DNA of 64,000 bases from Acidobacteriota bacterium (GCA_016195985.1 JACPYP010000006.1:1-64000), one strand, 5' to 3'. Shown: positions 44,933-54,064, counted from the first letter of the stretch. Program-made: numbers and translations. The notes: generated from the letters alone by a model not told the origin.

Positions 44933-46318
44933 GTGCCTTTGACCAAAGTCGGATTCATGTCCCTGGGATGCCCCAAGAACCTCGTGGATTCCGAGGTGAT
45001 GCTGGGCCATCTGCGCCTCAAGGGCTACCAGATCACCCCGGTGCTGGAGGAGGCCCAGGTCCTGGTGGTGAACACCTGCGGCTTCATCGACGCGGCCAAG
45101 GCCGAAAGCGTCGAGGCCATCCTGCAGGCCGCCTCCATGAAGCAGGAAGGCGCCTGCGAGAAGCTCATCGTGGCCGGCTGCCTGGTGGAGCGCTACCGGG
45201 ACGAGCTCATGGCCGAGATGCCGGAGATCGATGCCTGCCTGGGCACCCGCGACATCGAGCAGATCGCCGAGATCATCGGCGCGGGGGCCAGCTTCGAGTT
45301 GAACCCGAACCCGGACTACCTCTACACCGAGGCGAGCCCGCGCATGCTGACCACCCCCAAGGCCAGCGCCTACCTCAAGATCAGCGAGGGCTGCGACCAC
45401 GCCTGCGCCTTCTGCGTCATCCCCCAACTGCGGGGCGGCCAGCGCAGCCGCAGCATCGAGAGCGTGGTGGCCGAGGCGAAGAACCTCGTGGCCCAGGGCG
45501 TGCTCGAGATCAGCCTCGTGGGCCAGGATACGACGGACTACGGGCGCGACTTCGGCGATCCCGACGCCCTCGAAAAGCTCGTGCGCGCCCTCGGCCAGGT
45601 CGAAGGCCTGCGCTGGTTCCGCATCCACTACGCCTATCCCAACCGCCTCACGGACGGCCTGCTGCACGCCATGGCCGAGACGCCCAACTGCGCGCGCTAC
45701 CTCGATATGCCCCTGCAGCACGCGGACGCCGGCATCCTCAAGGCCATGGCCCGGGGCGGCAGCCGCGCGTCGTTCCTGAAGCTCATCGAGAAGGTCCGCC
45801 GCATCGTGCCCGGCATCGCCATCCGCTCCAACTTCATCGTCGGTTTCCCCGGCGAGGACGAAGCCGCCTTCGAGGAACTGAAGGCCTTCGTGAAGGAGGC
45901 CCGCTTCGATCACGTGGGCGTCTTCACCTACAGCCCCGAGGAGGGCACCTCGGCCTACGCCCTGGGCGACCCCGTCCAGAAGCGCACCAAGGAGGCCCGC
46001 AAGCGGCGCATCCTCGAACTGCAGCAGAAGATCGCACGGGAAAAGAACCAGGAGAAGGTGGGCCAGGTCATCGATGTGCTGGTGGAAGGCGCCCACGAGG
46101 AGACCGATCTCATCGTGAAGGGCCGACACGCGGGCCAGGCTCCGGACATCGACGGCAACGTGCTGCTGGTGGATGGCGCTCCCCAGGTGAACACCATCCA
46201 GCGCGTCCGCATCGTGAAAGCTCACGCCTACGATCTCATCGGCGAGGTGGAAGAGGGCGGCCTGGAGGCCAGCACCGTGGCCTACGAGGCGGCTTTCCGA
46301 GCCCGGAAGCGGTCCTAG
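44933..46318 (+). CDS. rimO: Ribosomal protein S12 methylthiotransferase
   Basis: 461 aa. It adds a methylthio group to an Asp of ribosomal protein S12. The N-terminal UPF0004 domain has Cys13 (SLGCPKNLVDSE), Cys49 (VNTCGF) and Cys83 (AGCLVERY). The radical SAM motif CDHACAFC gives Cys154, 158 and 161. A C-terminal TRAM domain follows. RimO rather than MiaB is indicated by SLGCPKN and SEGCDHACAFC. The start may be GTG 44933 or, two codons later, TTG 44939, which has GGAG at better spacing. Confidence 0.95.
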   Translation: MPLTKVGFMSLGCPKNLVDSEVMLGHLRLKGYQITPVLEEAQVLVVNTCGFIDAAKAESVEAILQAASMKQEGACEKLIVAGCLVERYRDELMAEMPEIDACLGTRDIEQIAEIIGAGASFELNPNPDYLYTEASPRMLTTPKASAYLKISEGCDHACAFCVIPQLRGGQRSRSIESVVAEAKNLVAQGVLEISLVGQDTTDYGRDFGDPDALEKLVRALGQVEGLRWFRIHYAYPNRLTDGLLHAMAETPNCARYLDMPLQHADAGILKAMARGGSRASFLKLIEKVRRIVPGIAIRSNFIVGFPGEDEAAFEELKAFVKEARFDHVGVFTYSPEEGTSAYALGDPVQKRTKEARKRRILELQQKIAREKNQEKVGQVIDVLVEGAHEETDLIVKGRHAGQAPDIDGNVLLVDGAPQVNTIQRVRIVKAHAYDLIGEVEEGGLEASTVAYEAAFRARKRS

Positions 46319-46384
46319 CCGACCTCACTAAACGGACCTGCGAAAGTTATCGTAGGCTTTGGCATTCACCCATCCGCGGATTCC

Positions 46385-48484
46385 ATGCGCCTTCCCACCC
46401 TGGCCTTCGCCTGCCTGCCCATCCTTGCCGCCCCGGCCCCCAACCCGCCCAGGGCGGCCATCCCCCGGCTGGCCAAGGCCCCCTCCATGGCCGCGGACGC
46501 CGATCTTTCCACCTGGGCCGGAACCCTCGACATCCGCGACTACGGCATGATCATGCCCGACGACAAGGGCGAGAACCGCTGGCCCACCACCACACGCCTG
46601 GGCTGGGGCCCCGACGCGCTCTATGTGGCCATCGAGGCCATGGACCCGGAGCCGTCAAAGATCCGCGCCGCCCGCCACATGCGGGACACCAACAGCGGGG
46701 ATTTCGATTTCGTGGGCATCGACTTGGATCCCTCGGGTAAGGGCCAGAGCATCATCCGGCTCTTCCTCACCCCCCTGGGCGGGCAGATCGACGAGATCGC
46801 CACGGACAGCACCGGCGAGAACTCCTCCTACGACTGCCTCTGGGATTCCACGGGCGTGCTCACTCCCACGGGCTACGTGGTGAAGATGCGCGTGCCCTAC
46901 AGCAGTCTGCGCCGCATGCCCGGCGACTGGGCGCTGCGCATCCTGCGCATCATCCCCCGCGAGCGCCGCTACGGCATCTCCTGGCCCAGGATGAGCAAGG
47001 ACATCCAGTGCGACATCTGCCAAATGGCGCGGGTGTCCGGCGCGCCGGTGGACAAGCCCGGCTCGCCCTTCCTGCTCATCCCCTTCGTCACCTTCAACCG
47101 CACCCAATCCCTGGAGGCCGATCCCGGCGCCCAGGCCCGGAACCAGGCCCGGAACCAGGCCCGGCTGGGCATGGATCTGCGCTACGCCACCTCGGCGCTG
47201 ACGCTGGAAGGCACGTACCGGCCCGATTTCGCCCTGGCGGACGCGGACGTGGATCCCCTGCAGATCAACAGCCGCTTCAAGGTGTTCTATCCGGAGCGGC
47301 GGCCCTTCTTCCTGGAGGGCATGGATCTGCTGGGCATGCAGGGCGCCCAGCGCCAGTTCTTCAGCCGCGCCGTCCAGAACCCCCTCTATGGCGTGAAGGC
47401 CTCGGGCCAGGCCTCCTTCGCCACCTGGAGCGCGCTTCACGGCAAGGATCAGGACGGCGGCCTGGTGCTCGGAACCAACGGAGCCGAAGGCGTGAACGGG
47501 CGCGCCACCCGGGACACCGCCGCCGCCATGCGGCTGCAACTGGACGACCGGGGTTCGGGGCTTTCCTTCCTGGGCACGGACAAGGCCCTCCTGGACGGCC
47601 CGGCCCGCGCCGGCGGCCAGAGCGGCGGCGTCTACCTGGACCAGTACCTGGGTTCCGAATTCCACGTCATTGGCAGCGCCGTGACCGCCACGGCCCACCT
47701 GCCCCAGGCCTCCGGTTCCTTGTCCTCCCAGCGGGGCACGGCCACCTCCGGCGAACTGGATTGGAACACCCGCCACTGGTCGGCGTGGGTCGCCGACCAG
47801 GCCACCAGCCCCGACCTGGTGCTGCTCTCGGGCTTCACGGACCTGCAGGGCTACCGCCGCCGGAACGCGGGCCTTCAATGGCGGAGCAACTGGAACCAGG
47901 GCCTGCTCTCCCAGGCCAACGCCACCTTGCGGGGGCGGCGCCTCAGCTGGTGGAACGGGGATCCCATGGACCGCGCAGTGGGGCTGGATGGCTACCTGGA
48001 AACCGCGGGCCGCCTGAGCTTCTTCGTCAACTGGGATGCGGCGGGCCGCACCTGGGCCAACGACCACGGGCGCTCCGTGGCCGCCCGCAGCCTCACCCTC
48101 GGCGGCAACTGGCGGCAGCACTCGCCCATGCAGTTCGGCTGGAACGCCACCCGGGCCCGCACCATCGACCTGGCCTCCGGGGATCCCGCCAGCCTCCGCT
48201 CGGGCTCGCTCTTCCTCTACGGCACCGTGGGCTCCGTCTCCTACAACTTCCAGGCCCTCCAGTCGGACCTGGACCGCGAGGCCGACGACCTGGGCCTCAT
48301 CCGCGCCCGGGAGCTCACCCTAAGCGGCAGTTGGCAGTTCCCGCACGCCCTCTACGCCAAGTCCCAGGCCTTCGTGGTGCGCTACGACGGATCCGAGCTC
48401 GAGCGCGTGGACAAGTTCCTGAAGGTGTTCTTCGGCTGGCAGCCCAACGCCTTCACCAATGCCTACCTGGGCTGGTCCGGCTAG
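46385..48484 (+). CDS. DUF5916-type outer-membrane protein, interrupted by in-frame TAG
   Basis: 699 aa up to TAG at 48482-48484. The signal peptide is RLPTLAFACLPILAA. Residues about 25-230 resemble a CBM9-like beta domain (LGWGPDALYVAIEAMDPEPS, TSTGENSSYD-type segments). The rest is a beta-barrel rich in alternating strands, with YPERRPFFLEGMDLLG, the hallmark of DUF5916. Reading on past the TAG in the same frame gives 32 more residues ending FAKLAYAMQF, with an aromatic last residue as barrel proteins need. So the true protein was probably 732 aa and this TAG is a mutation, a read-through site or a sequence error. The role is unknown. Confidence 0.75.
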   Translation: MRLPTLAFACLPILAAPAPNPPRAAIPRLAKAPSMAADADLSTWAGTLDIRDYGMIMPDDKGENRWPTTTRLGWGPDALYVAIEAMDPEPSKIRAARHMRDTNSGDFDFVGIDLDPSGKGQSIIRLFLTPLGGQIDEIATDSTGENSSYDCLWDSTGVLTPTGYVVKMRVPYSSLRRMPGDWALRILRIIPRERRYGISWPRMSKDIQCDICQMARVSGAPVDKPGSPFLLIPFVTFNRTQSLEADPGAQARNQARNQARLGMDLRYATSALTLEGTYRPDFALADADVDPLQINSRFKVFYPERRPFFLEGMDLLGMQGAQRQFFSRAVQNPLYGVKASGQASFATWSALHGKDQDGGLVLGTNGAEGVNGRATRDTAAAMRLQLDDRGSGLSFLGTDKALLDGPARAGGQSGGVYLDQYLGSEFHVIGSAVTATAHLPQASGSLSSQRGTATSGELDWNTRHWSAWVADQATSPDLVLLSGFTDLQGYRRRNAGLQWRSNWNQGLLSQANATLRGRRLSWWNGDPMDRAVGLDGYLETAGRLSFFVNWDAAGRTWANDHGRSVAARSLTLGGNWRQHSPMQFGWNATRARTIDLASGDPASLRSGSLFLYGTVGSVSYNFQALQSDLDREADDLGLIRARELTLSGSWQFPHALYAKSQAFVVRYDGSELERVDKFLKVFFGWQPNAFTNAYLGWSG

Positions 48485-48583
48485 CGGCGCCGCGATCCCC
48501 TGGCCCCGGTCGGCTCGGAGCGCGCCGAGCATATGGTGGAGCGGGGCCTCTTCGCCAAACTGGCCTATGCGATGCAGTTCTAG
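48485..48583 (+). other. In-frame C-terminal remnant past the amber codon
   Basis: The frame of the DUF5916-type gene stays open for 32 codons after the TAG, up to a second TAG at 48581-48583. It ends in FAKLAYAMQF, a plausible final beta-strand. No start or ribosome-binding site suggests separate expression. Confidence 0.6.
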
Positions 48584-48604
48584 GGGCACGGCTACACTGA
48601 TCGG

Positions 48605-49273
48605 ATGCTGGAGCTGAAGAACCTGACCCGCGCCTACGAACTCGGCGGCGAACGCGCCGGTGTGTTCGGTGTGTCGCTGAGCGTGCCCAAGGGCCGCCTG
48701 GCGGTGCTGGCGGGGCCCAGCGGCAGCGGCAAGACCACACTGCTGCAGCTGGCCGGGCTGCTGGACACGCCGGATGAAGGCGAAGTCCGGCTCGACGGCG
48801 AAACGGTCTCCTCGCTGCCTGAAAAAGCCCGCTGCGACCTGCGCCTGCGCCGCCTGGGCTTCGTCTTCCAGGCCTTCAACCTGGTGCCGGTGCTCTCGGC
48901 CCTGGAAAACGTGATGCTTCCCCTGCAGCTTCGGGGCGTGGCGGAAACCGAGGCGCGAAGCCGCGCCGAGGCGGCCCTCGCCCGCGTGGGCCTCGCCGAT
49001 CGCAGGCACCACCGCCCCGGCCAGCTCAGCGGCGGCCAGCAGCAGCGCGCGGCCATCGCCCGGGCCCTGGCTCCCGACCCGCTGCTGGTGCTGGCGGACG
49101 AACCCACTGCCAGCCTGGATCACGCCCATGGCGGCCCCCTCATGGACCTCATGGCCGGACTGGCTGGAGAACGCGGCGTCACCTTCGTCGTGGCCAGCCA
49201 TGACCCCGCCGTCATCAGCCGCGCCCACCAGGTCTTCCGCCTCGCCGACGGGCGGCTGGTGGAGGGATCATGA
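48605..49273 (+). CDS. ABC transporter ATP-binding protein (LolD/MacB-type)
   Basis: 222 aa. Walker A GPSGSGKTTLLQL, Q-loop in FVFQAFNLVPVLSALENV, signature LSGGQQQRAAIARAL, Walker B LLVLADEPTASLD, H-loop VASHDP. The RRLGFVFQAFNLVP pattern is typical of the MacB/LolD/FtsE branch that works with FtsX-like permeases. The partner permease is the gene at 49410, separated by 136 bp that include a short repeat. It is cytoplasmic and powers lipoprotein or lipid release, or export. Confidence 0.92.
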   Translation: MLELKNLTRAYELGGERAGVFGVSLSVPKGRLAVLAGPSGSGKTTLLQLAGLLDTPDEGEVRLDGETVSSLPEKARCDLRLRRLGFVFQAFNLVPVLSALENVMLPLQLRGVAETEARSRAEAALARVGLADRRHHRPGQLSGGQQQRAAIARALAPDPLLVLADEPTASLDHAHGGPLMDLMAGLAGERGVTFVVASHDPAVISRAHQVFRLADGRLVEGS

Positions 49274-49350
49274 TCAAACAGATGAAACAGACACGGAGCA
49301 TAGCCCGCGTCAAGAAGGGAGCCTCCTCCTCCTTGATCCTTTTCCTTTGT

Positions 49351-49380
49351 GTCCTCTGTGAGATCTCCGCGTCCTCTGTG
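49351..49380 (+). repeat. GTCCTCTGTG direct repeat
   Basis: GTCCTCTGTG occurs at 49351-49360 and 49371-49380 within a CTCTGTG-rich stretch between the ATPase and permease genes. Pyrimidine/TGTG-rich intergenic blocks of this kind are scattered in many genomes; none is annotated in function here. Confidence 0.6.
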
Positions 49381-49409
49381 TTCCCGCCTTTCCAAACCCT
49401 GAGGCTCGG

Positions 49410-50654
49410 ATGATCCTCGCCCGCCTGGCCCTTCGGAACCTGCTGCGCCAGCGGCGGCGCACGGCGCTTACGCTCATGGTGGTGGTGGCCGGATTCCTGG
49501 CCCTCAGCTTGGCCGGGGGCTTCATGGCCCAGACCTTCCAGGGGCTGTCGGACGCCGCCATCCGCGGCGGCCTGGGGCACCTGCAGGTGATGCCGCCCGG
49601 GGCCCTGGAGGGCGACGAGGCCCAGAGCCTGGAGAAATCCCTGCCCGATGGCGAAGCCCTGGCCACGCAGCTCCGCAAGGATCCCGCCGTGGCCGAGGTG
49701 CTGCCGCGCATCCAGTTCATGGGCCTGCTGTCCAGCGGCGCGAAGAGCGTGGCCTTCCTGGGAACGGCCGTGGAGCCCGCCCTGGAACCCCGCCACATGG
49801 CCAGTTCCGAGGCTCTGAAAGGCGGCGCCCAGGCCGCCGGAGGCCTCGGCTCCCGTTGGCTCTCCGCCGATCCGGCCGCCCGCGAAGTCATTCTCGGAAC
49901 GGGCCTCGCCCGAGCGCTGGGCGCCTCGGTGGGAACGTCGCTCACCCTGATGTCCACCACCAAGGATGGCGCCCTGAACGCCGTGGACGTCGAAGTGGTC
50001 GGCCTCCAGGATCTGGGCCTGCGCGAACTGAACGACCGGTTCCTCACCGTGAGCCTCGCCACCGCGGACCAGCTTCTGGACGCGGCTCAGGCGCGTTCGC
50101 GCCTGAGCGTGGTGCTCAAACGGCCGCAGGACATCGGCCACGCGCAAGCGCGGCTGCAAGCCCAACTGCCGGGAACGCAGGTCAAGCCCTGGTTCGAGCT
50201 GGCCTCCTTCTACCGCCAGGTGAAGCTGCTCTACTTCGCCATCTTCGGCTTCATGGGCCTGGTGCTCTTCCTGGTGGTGCTGCTGGCCACCGCCAACACC
50301 CTGCTCATGTCCGTCATGGAGCGGGTGCGGGAGTTCGGCGTGCTGCGCGCCATGGGGCTGCAACCGAGACAGCTGCTCGCCCTGCTCCAGTGGGAAGGCG
50401 CCTTCCTCGGCCTCCTGGGCGGCGCTGCGGGGCTCGCCGCCACCCTGCTCCTGCGGACCGGGCTCAACGCCCTGCACCTGCAGATGCCCGCTCCGCCCGG
50501 CACCAGCCACGGCTACGAGCTGAACATCCACTTCGTGCCTTCTGTCTATTTTGCCGTGGCCCTTGGACTCCAGGCCACCCTTCAAGTCAGCGCCCTTTTC
50601 CCGGGCCTGAAAGCCGCGCGGTTGCGCATTGTGGAGGCTCTCCGCCATGTTTAG
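49410..50654 (+). CDS. FtsX-like ABC permease (LolC/E-type)
   Basis: 414 aa, with ATG at 49410 behind GAGG. The N-terminal span (RLALRNLLRQRRRTALTLMVVVAGF) is followed by a large periplasmic domain (about 45-270) and three C-terminal spans (AIFGFMGLVLFLVVLLATANTLLMSVMERVREFGVLRAMG, LQWEGAFLGLLGGAAGLAATLLL, VYFAVALGLQATLQVSALFPGLKAARLRIVEALRHV). The C-terminal EALRHV shows the complete four-helix form, unlike the truncated permease at 21.3 kb. It works with the ATPase upstream. The stop overlaps the next gene. Confidence 0.9.
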   Translation: MILARLALRNLLRQRRRTALTLMVVVAGFLALSLAGGFMAQTFQGLSDAAIRGGLGHLQVMPPGALEGDEAQSLEKSLPDGEALATQLRKDPAVAEVLPRIQFMGLLSSGAKSVAFLGTAVEPALEPRHMASSEALKGGAQAAGGLGSRWLSADPAAREVILGTGLARALGASVGTSLTLMSTTKDGALNAVDVEVVGLQDLGLRELNDRFLTVSLATADQLLDAAQARSRLSVVLKRPQDIGHAQARLQAQLPGTQVKPWFELASFYRQVKLLYFAIFGFMGLVLFLVVLLATANTLLMSVMERVREFGVLRAMGLQPRQLLALLQWEGAFLGLLGGAAGLAATLLLRTGLNALHLQMPAPPGTSHGYELNIHFVPSVYFAVALGLQATLQVSALFPGLKAARLRIVEALRHV

Positions 50655-51303
50655 CACGGTCTTCCTCACCTTGCTCAAGAGGGCATGCCTGGCCCTGCTG
50701 CTTGCCCCGCCCCTGCTCGCGGATGGCGTGGAAGCGGCGCTCGGCGTGGCGGTGGGGCCCACTCGGCCCAACGCGATCCTCCGCTCGGGCGACAACACCA
50801 CGGCGCTGCAGCTGCGGGCGGGCTGGGACCAGTCGCCCTCCCAGCTGCGCATGGACCAATGGCAAGTCATGGCCCAGTCGGGATCCAGCGAAACCGTGCG
50901 GTTCGTCATGGCGGGCCTGGGCTGCCAGCGCAGCTGGTGGACCGAACGGCATGGCGCCCAGGCCGCCCTGGGCGCAGAACTGAGGGTGGAGCGGTTCCAG
51001 GGCCACAGCAGCCTGGCTGGAGGAGTCTCGCCCCTGGCCTCTGCGCAGGCCTGGATGGTCCGCCCCTGGCTCCGCGCCCAAGTGGGTTTCCGGGGCCTGC
51101 TGACCCCCCTGCCCAGCCCGGCCATGCAAACGCTGCACTGGCTCACCCAGGGAGGCCGCTACACCCATCCCTTCACCCGCCTGGAGGTCGCCGTGCCCCT
51201 TTGGCAGCAGGGAGGAGAAGGGTCAGGGGGCGCGCTCCGGCAAATGGCGCCCCGCTGGGAGGGCTCGCTTCAACTCGGCATGCGTTTTGGAGGGCTTTTC
51301 TGA
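50647..51303 (+). CDS. Predicted outer-membrane beta-barrel protein, 218 aa
   Basis: ATG 50647 overlaps the permease stop by 8 bp. The signal peptide is TVFLTLLKRACLALLLAPPLLA. The mature part alternates in strand-like fashion (ALGVAVGPTRPNAILRS, TALQLRAGWDQSPSQ, AALGAELRVERFQ, TRLEVAVPLWQQ) and ends in LQLGMRFGGLF, with a terminal Phe typical of BAM-assembled barrels. I do not recognise a family. Its coupling to an ABC permease and to pgpA (51303, TGATG) suggests a role in envelope lipid or lipoprotein handling. Confidence 0.7.
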   Translation: MFSTVFLTLLKRACLALLLAPPLLADGVEAALGVAVGPTRPNAILRSGDNTTALQLRAGWDQSPSQLRMDQWQVMAQSGSSETVRFVMAGLGCQRSWWTERHGAQAALGAELRVERFQGHSSLAGGVSPLASAQAWMVRPWLRAQVGFRGLLTPLPSPAMQTLHWLTQGGRYTHPFTRLEVAVPLWQQGGEGSGGALRQMAPRWEGSLQLGMRFGGLF

Positions 51304-51863
51304 TGAGCGGATCCACCTCTCCAGCCCCCCGCCTCGCTTGGTGGATCGCCACCGGGTTCGGCAGCGGCTACCTGAAACCCGCGCCGGGCACCTGGGGCAG
51401 CTTGGCCGGCCTGCTCGTTTGGCTGGGGCTGGCCTTGGCCCTGACGCGCACGCCGTGGGTGTTCGCGCCCTGGATCCTTCTGGCCGCGCCGCTGCTCCTG
51501 GCGCTGGTGGCGGTATGGGCCTCCCACCGGGTCGTCCAGGAAACGGGACAGAAGGATCCTTCCTTCATCGTGGCGGATGAGTGGGCCGGCGTTTGGTTCG
51601 CGCTCACGCCCCTGCTGTTCACGGTCACCGTGCAGCCGCAGCCCGCGATGCTCTGGGCAGCGCGGCTGGTGGCGCCCTTCATGCTGTTCCGGCTCTTCGA
51701 CATCTGGAAGCCGGGCGTGGTGGACCGGGCCCAGGCCCTGCCCGGCGGTTGGGGCGTGGTCCTGGATGACGTGCTGGCGGGCATTCTCGCCGCCCTCATC
51801 GTCTGGCCCCTGGACCGCTGGCTGGGCGCGCAGTCGCTGCTGCGCCCGGAGCTGTGGCGCTAG
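51303..51863 (+). CDS. pgpA: Phosphatidylglycerophosphatase A
   Basis: 186 aa. It dephosphorylates phosphatidylglycerol phosphate in the inner membrane. WWIATGFGSGYLKPAPGTWGSL, DPSFIVADEWAGVW and FRLFDIWKPGVVDRAQALPGGWGVVLDDVLAG are the three conserved PgpA blocks, with the acidic catalytic residues in ADEW and LDDVLAG. About four spans. The start overlaps the previous stop (TGATG). The TAG stop (51861-51863) belongs to copy 2 of the 138-bp repeat. Confidence 0.93.
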   Translation: MSGSTSPAPRLAWWIATGFGSGYLKPAPGTWGSLAGLLVWLGLALALTRTPWVFAPWILLAAPLLLALVAVWASHRVVQETGQKDPSFIVADEWAGVWFALTPLLFTVTVQPQPAMLWAARLVAPFMLFRLFDIWKPGVVDRAQALPGGWGVVLDDVLAGILAALIVWPLDRWLGAQSLLRPELWR

Positions 51864-51996
51864 TGTGCCTCGCCTGAAATAACTGGATCATTCAGGGGAG
51901 CTGGCGAGGCACACTTCCATCGGGGCATGGCCCCTCTGGCGCATGGGCGCGGGACCGCGCCCATGCTGTCACCCCGCTGGGGGCGCTGCCACGCCC
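51859..51996. repeat. 138-bp multi-hairpin dispersed repeat, copy 2
   Basis: Same structure as copy 1 at 18427-18564, with a single base difference (C/G near the centre of the first hairpin). It begins at the pgpA stop codon, supplying its TAG. Nearly perfect conservation over 138 bp in non-coding DNA argues for recent duplication or for selection. Confidence 0.85.
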
Positions 51997-52011
51997 CCAG
52001 ACCCCTGCCCC

Positions 52012-52062
52012 GTGGTGTCCATGGGCGTAGAGATCGCACCAGGTATTTCGAGCGGACACCAC
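52012..52062. terminator. Stem-loop at the 3' end of the helicase gene
   Basis: GTGGTGTCC (52012-52020) pairs with GGACACCAC (52054-52062) across a 33-base loop, 12 bp from the helicase stop. It lies in the convergent gap between pgpA and the helicase. Confidence 0.4.
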
Positions 52063-52073
52063 TAGCCCGGAAT

Positions 52074-53819
52074 TCAGCCTGCGGTGTCTTCCAGCAACTG
52101 CTTCCACACGGTGGGCTCGTTGAGGCGGCCCTGCTCGTCGAAGCGGCGGCTTTCAATCATGTAGCGGTAGCCCTGCTCGGTGAGGAAGAGCTGGCGGTTG
52201 CGGGCGAACTCCTGCTCGGTGGTTTCGCTGCTGATGAGCGAGTAGAAGTAGCTCACGTTGCGCTCGCCCTTGGGGCGCAGGATGCGGCCCAGGCGCTGGG
52301 CCTCTTCCTGCCTCGACCCGAAGGTTCCGCTCACCTGGATGGCCACGGAGGCATCTGGCAGGTCGATGGCGAAGTTGGCCACCTTGCTCACGATGAGAAC
52401 GCGCAGCTGGCCCTCCCGGAACTGCCGGAAGAGCGATTCGCGCTCCTTCTCCGGCGTCTGGCCCGTGAGCACCGGCGCATTCAGGCGTTCGCCGATGATG
52501 CGGAGCTGCTCCAGATACTGGCCGATGACGAGGATGTTGTCGTTGGGATGGCCTGCCAGGAGCTCATCCATGACCACCATCTTCATGCTGTTCTCGGAGG
52601 CGATGCGGAAGCGCAGGCGCTGGTCCGCCACCGCGTATTCCATGCGTTCGTCCGTGGGCAGGGGCACGCGGATCTCCAGGCAGTGGGCCGTGGCGATGAA
52701 GCCGTCCTTCTCGAGCATCTTCCAGGGCACGTCCACGCGCTTGGGGCCGATGAGGCTGAAGACGTCCTCCTCCTTGCCGTCCTCGCGCACCAGGGTGGCC
52801 GTGAGCCCCAGGCGCCGCTTGGCCTGCAGTTCCGCCACGGCCCGGAACACCGGCGCGGGCAGCATGTGCACCTCGTCATAGATCACCAGGCCCCAGTTGG
52901 CCGCTTCAAACAGCGTGAAGTGCTCGAAGGGCCCGGTCTTGCTCCGGCGGTAGGTGAGGATCTGGTAGGTGGCGATGGTGACTGGCTTGATCTCCTTGGT
53001 GTCGCCCGTGTAGAGGCCGATCTGGTCCTCGGTCAGCGTGGTCTTGTCGAGCAGTTCCTGCTTCCACTGCTTCACGGCGGTGCCGTTGGTGGTGAGCACC
53101 AGGGTGTGGGTCTGCAGGCTGCCCATGCAGCCGATGCCGATGACAGTCTTGCCCGCGCCACAGGGCAGAACCAGCACGCCCGCGCCGCCGTCCGGGCCGC
53201 CGCCCGCGTGGAAGACATCCACCGCCGCCTGCTGGTAGGGGCGCAGGCCGAAGGGCTTGCCGTTCTGCTTCGTGGTGGTGGACAGCTCGAAGGGCAGCGG
53301 ATCACCGGGTTTGTAGCCGGCCATGTCCTGCACGGGATGCCCCAGGCGGATGAGCTGCAGCTTTACTTCGCCGCGCATGCCGGTGTTGAGGAAGATGCCC
53401 TTCTCGTCCGGGTAGGGTTCCGCCAGCAGGCCCTGCAGCGACTTCTGGTTCTCCAGCTCCCAGAAGAGGCCGCGGTCATCCATTTCAAGGGCCAGGCGGT
53501 CGCCCTTGGCCACGAGCTTCAGCTTGCCGTAGCGGGTGCCGTGATCCTCGATCTCCTGCAACAGGTTCTGAGGCACCGGATACTTCGACCAGGCATTCAG
53601 GGTTTCGATCATGTCCGTGCAGCTCACGCCAGAAGCCGAGGCGTTCCACAGACTGAGGGGAGTGATGCGGTAGGTGTGGATGTGCTCGGGGCTCTTCACC
53701 AGCTCCGCGAAGCGGGCCAGCTCGTCCCGCACCTGCTCGAAGGCGGGATGGGCCACCTCGAGGAGCAGCGTGCGATCGCTCTGGACGATCAGGGGGTTGT
53801 CGGGGCGGAGGGCGATCAC
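52074..53819 (-). CDS. XPB/ERCC3-type DNA helicase
   Basis: 581 aa, starting at GTG 53819. An N-terminal domain (1-185, IVQSDRTLLLEVAHPAF) precedes the SF2 motor. Motif Q-like FGLRPYQQAAVD; Walker A PCGAGKTVIG (219-228); DEVH box (315-318) in IYDEVHMLP; motif III LTATLVR; motif VI QEEAQRLGRILRPKG. An RED-like element, VREDGK, follows motif III as in XPB. Bacterial XPB unwinds DNA 3' to 5' and its cellular job is uncertain. A helicase-associated-domain protein that accompanies XPB in many bacteria is encoded at 56975 on the other strand, beyond the metzincin gene. Confidence 0.92.
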   Translation of the reverse strand: MIALRPDNPLIVQSDRTLLLEVAHPAFEQVRDELARFAELVKSPEHIHTYRITPLSLWNASASGVSCTDMIETLNAWSKYPVPQNLLQEIEDHGTRYGKLKLVAKGDRLALEMDDRGLFWELENQKSLQGLLAEPYPDEKGIFLNTGMRGEVKLQLIRLGHPVQDMAGYKPGDPLPFELSTTTKQNGKPFGLRPYQQAAVDVFHAGGGPDGGAGVLVLPCGAGKTVIGIGCMGSLQTHTLVLTTNGTAVKQWKQELLDKTTLTEDQIGLYTGDTKEIKPVTIATYQILTYRRSKTGPFEHFTLFEAANWGLVIYDEVHMLPAPVFRAVAELQAKRRLGLTATLVREDGKEEDVFSLIGPKRVDVPWKMLEKDGFIATAHCLEIRVPLPTDERMEYAVADQRLRFRIASENSMKMVVMDELLAGHPNDNILVIGQYLEQLRIIGERLNAPVLTGQTPEKERESLFRQFREGQLRVLIVSKVANFAIDLPDASVAIQVSGTFGSRQEEAQRLGRILRPKGERNVSYFYSLISSETTEQEFARNRQLFLTEQGYRYMIESRRFDEQGRLNEPTVWKQLLEDTAG

Positions 53820-54064
53820 GTGGTGGCAGACCCAAACCTTTGAGCGTAGTTCGATCCGCCTGGACGGGTCAACGGAAGGAGGTCAGAGTGGTCCCTCCAT
53901 GGCCTCGTTTCCGGGCTTTCTTCAAGCAACCCCCCTGCTTGCTGTTAAGTATTGTTAAGCCGCCCTTAAGGGCCATCGCGCACTGGACGTTCAGGTTAAG
54001 GTAGGGGTTCCCAGAATCCACCCCCCCAATCGTCCCGGATCCGGGAGCCCGTTTCGGAGCCATC

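Noticed and set aside
47128-47160. Short direct repeat in the DUF5916-type gene (ARNQARNQAR)
   Set aside because: A 12-bp unit repeated about two and a half times within coding sequence; in-frame and minor, with no sign of a regulatory role.
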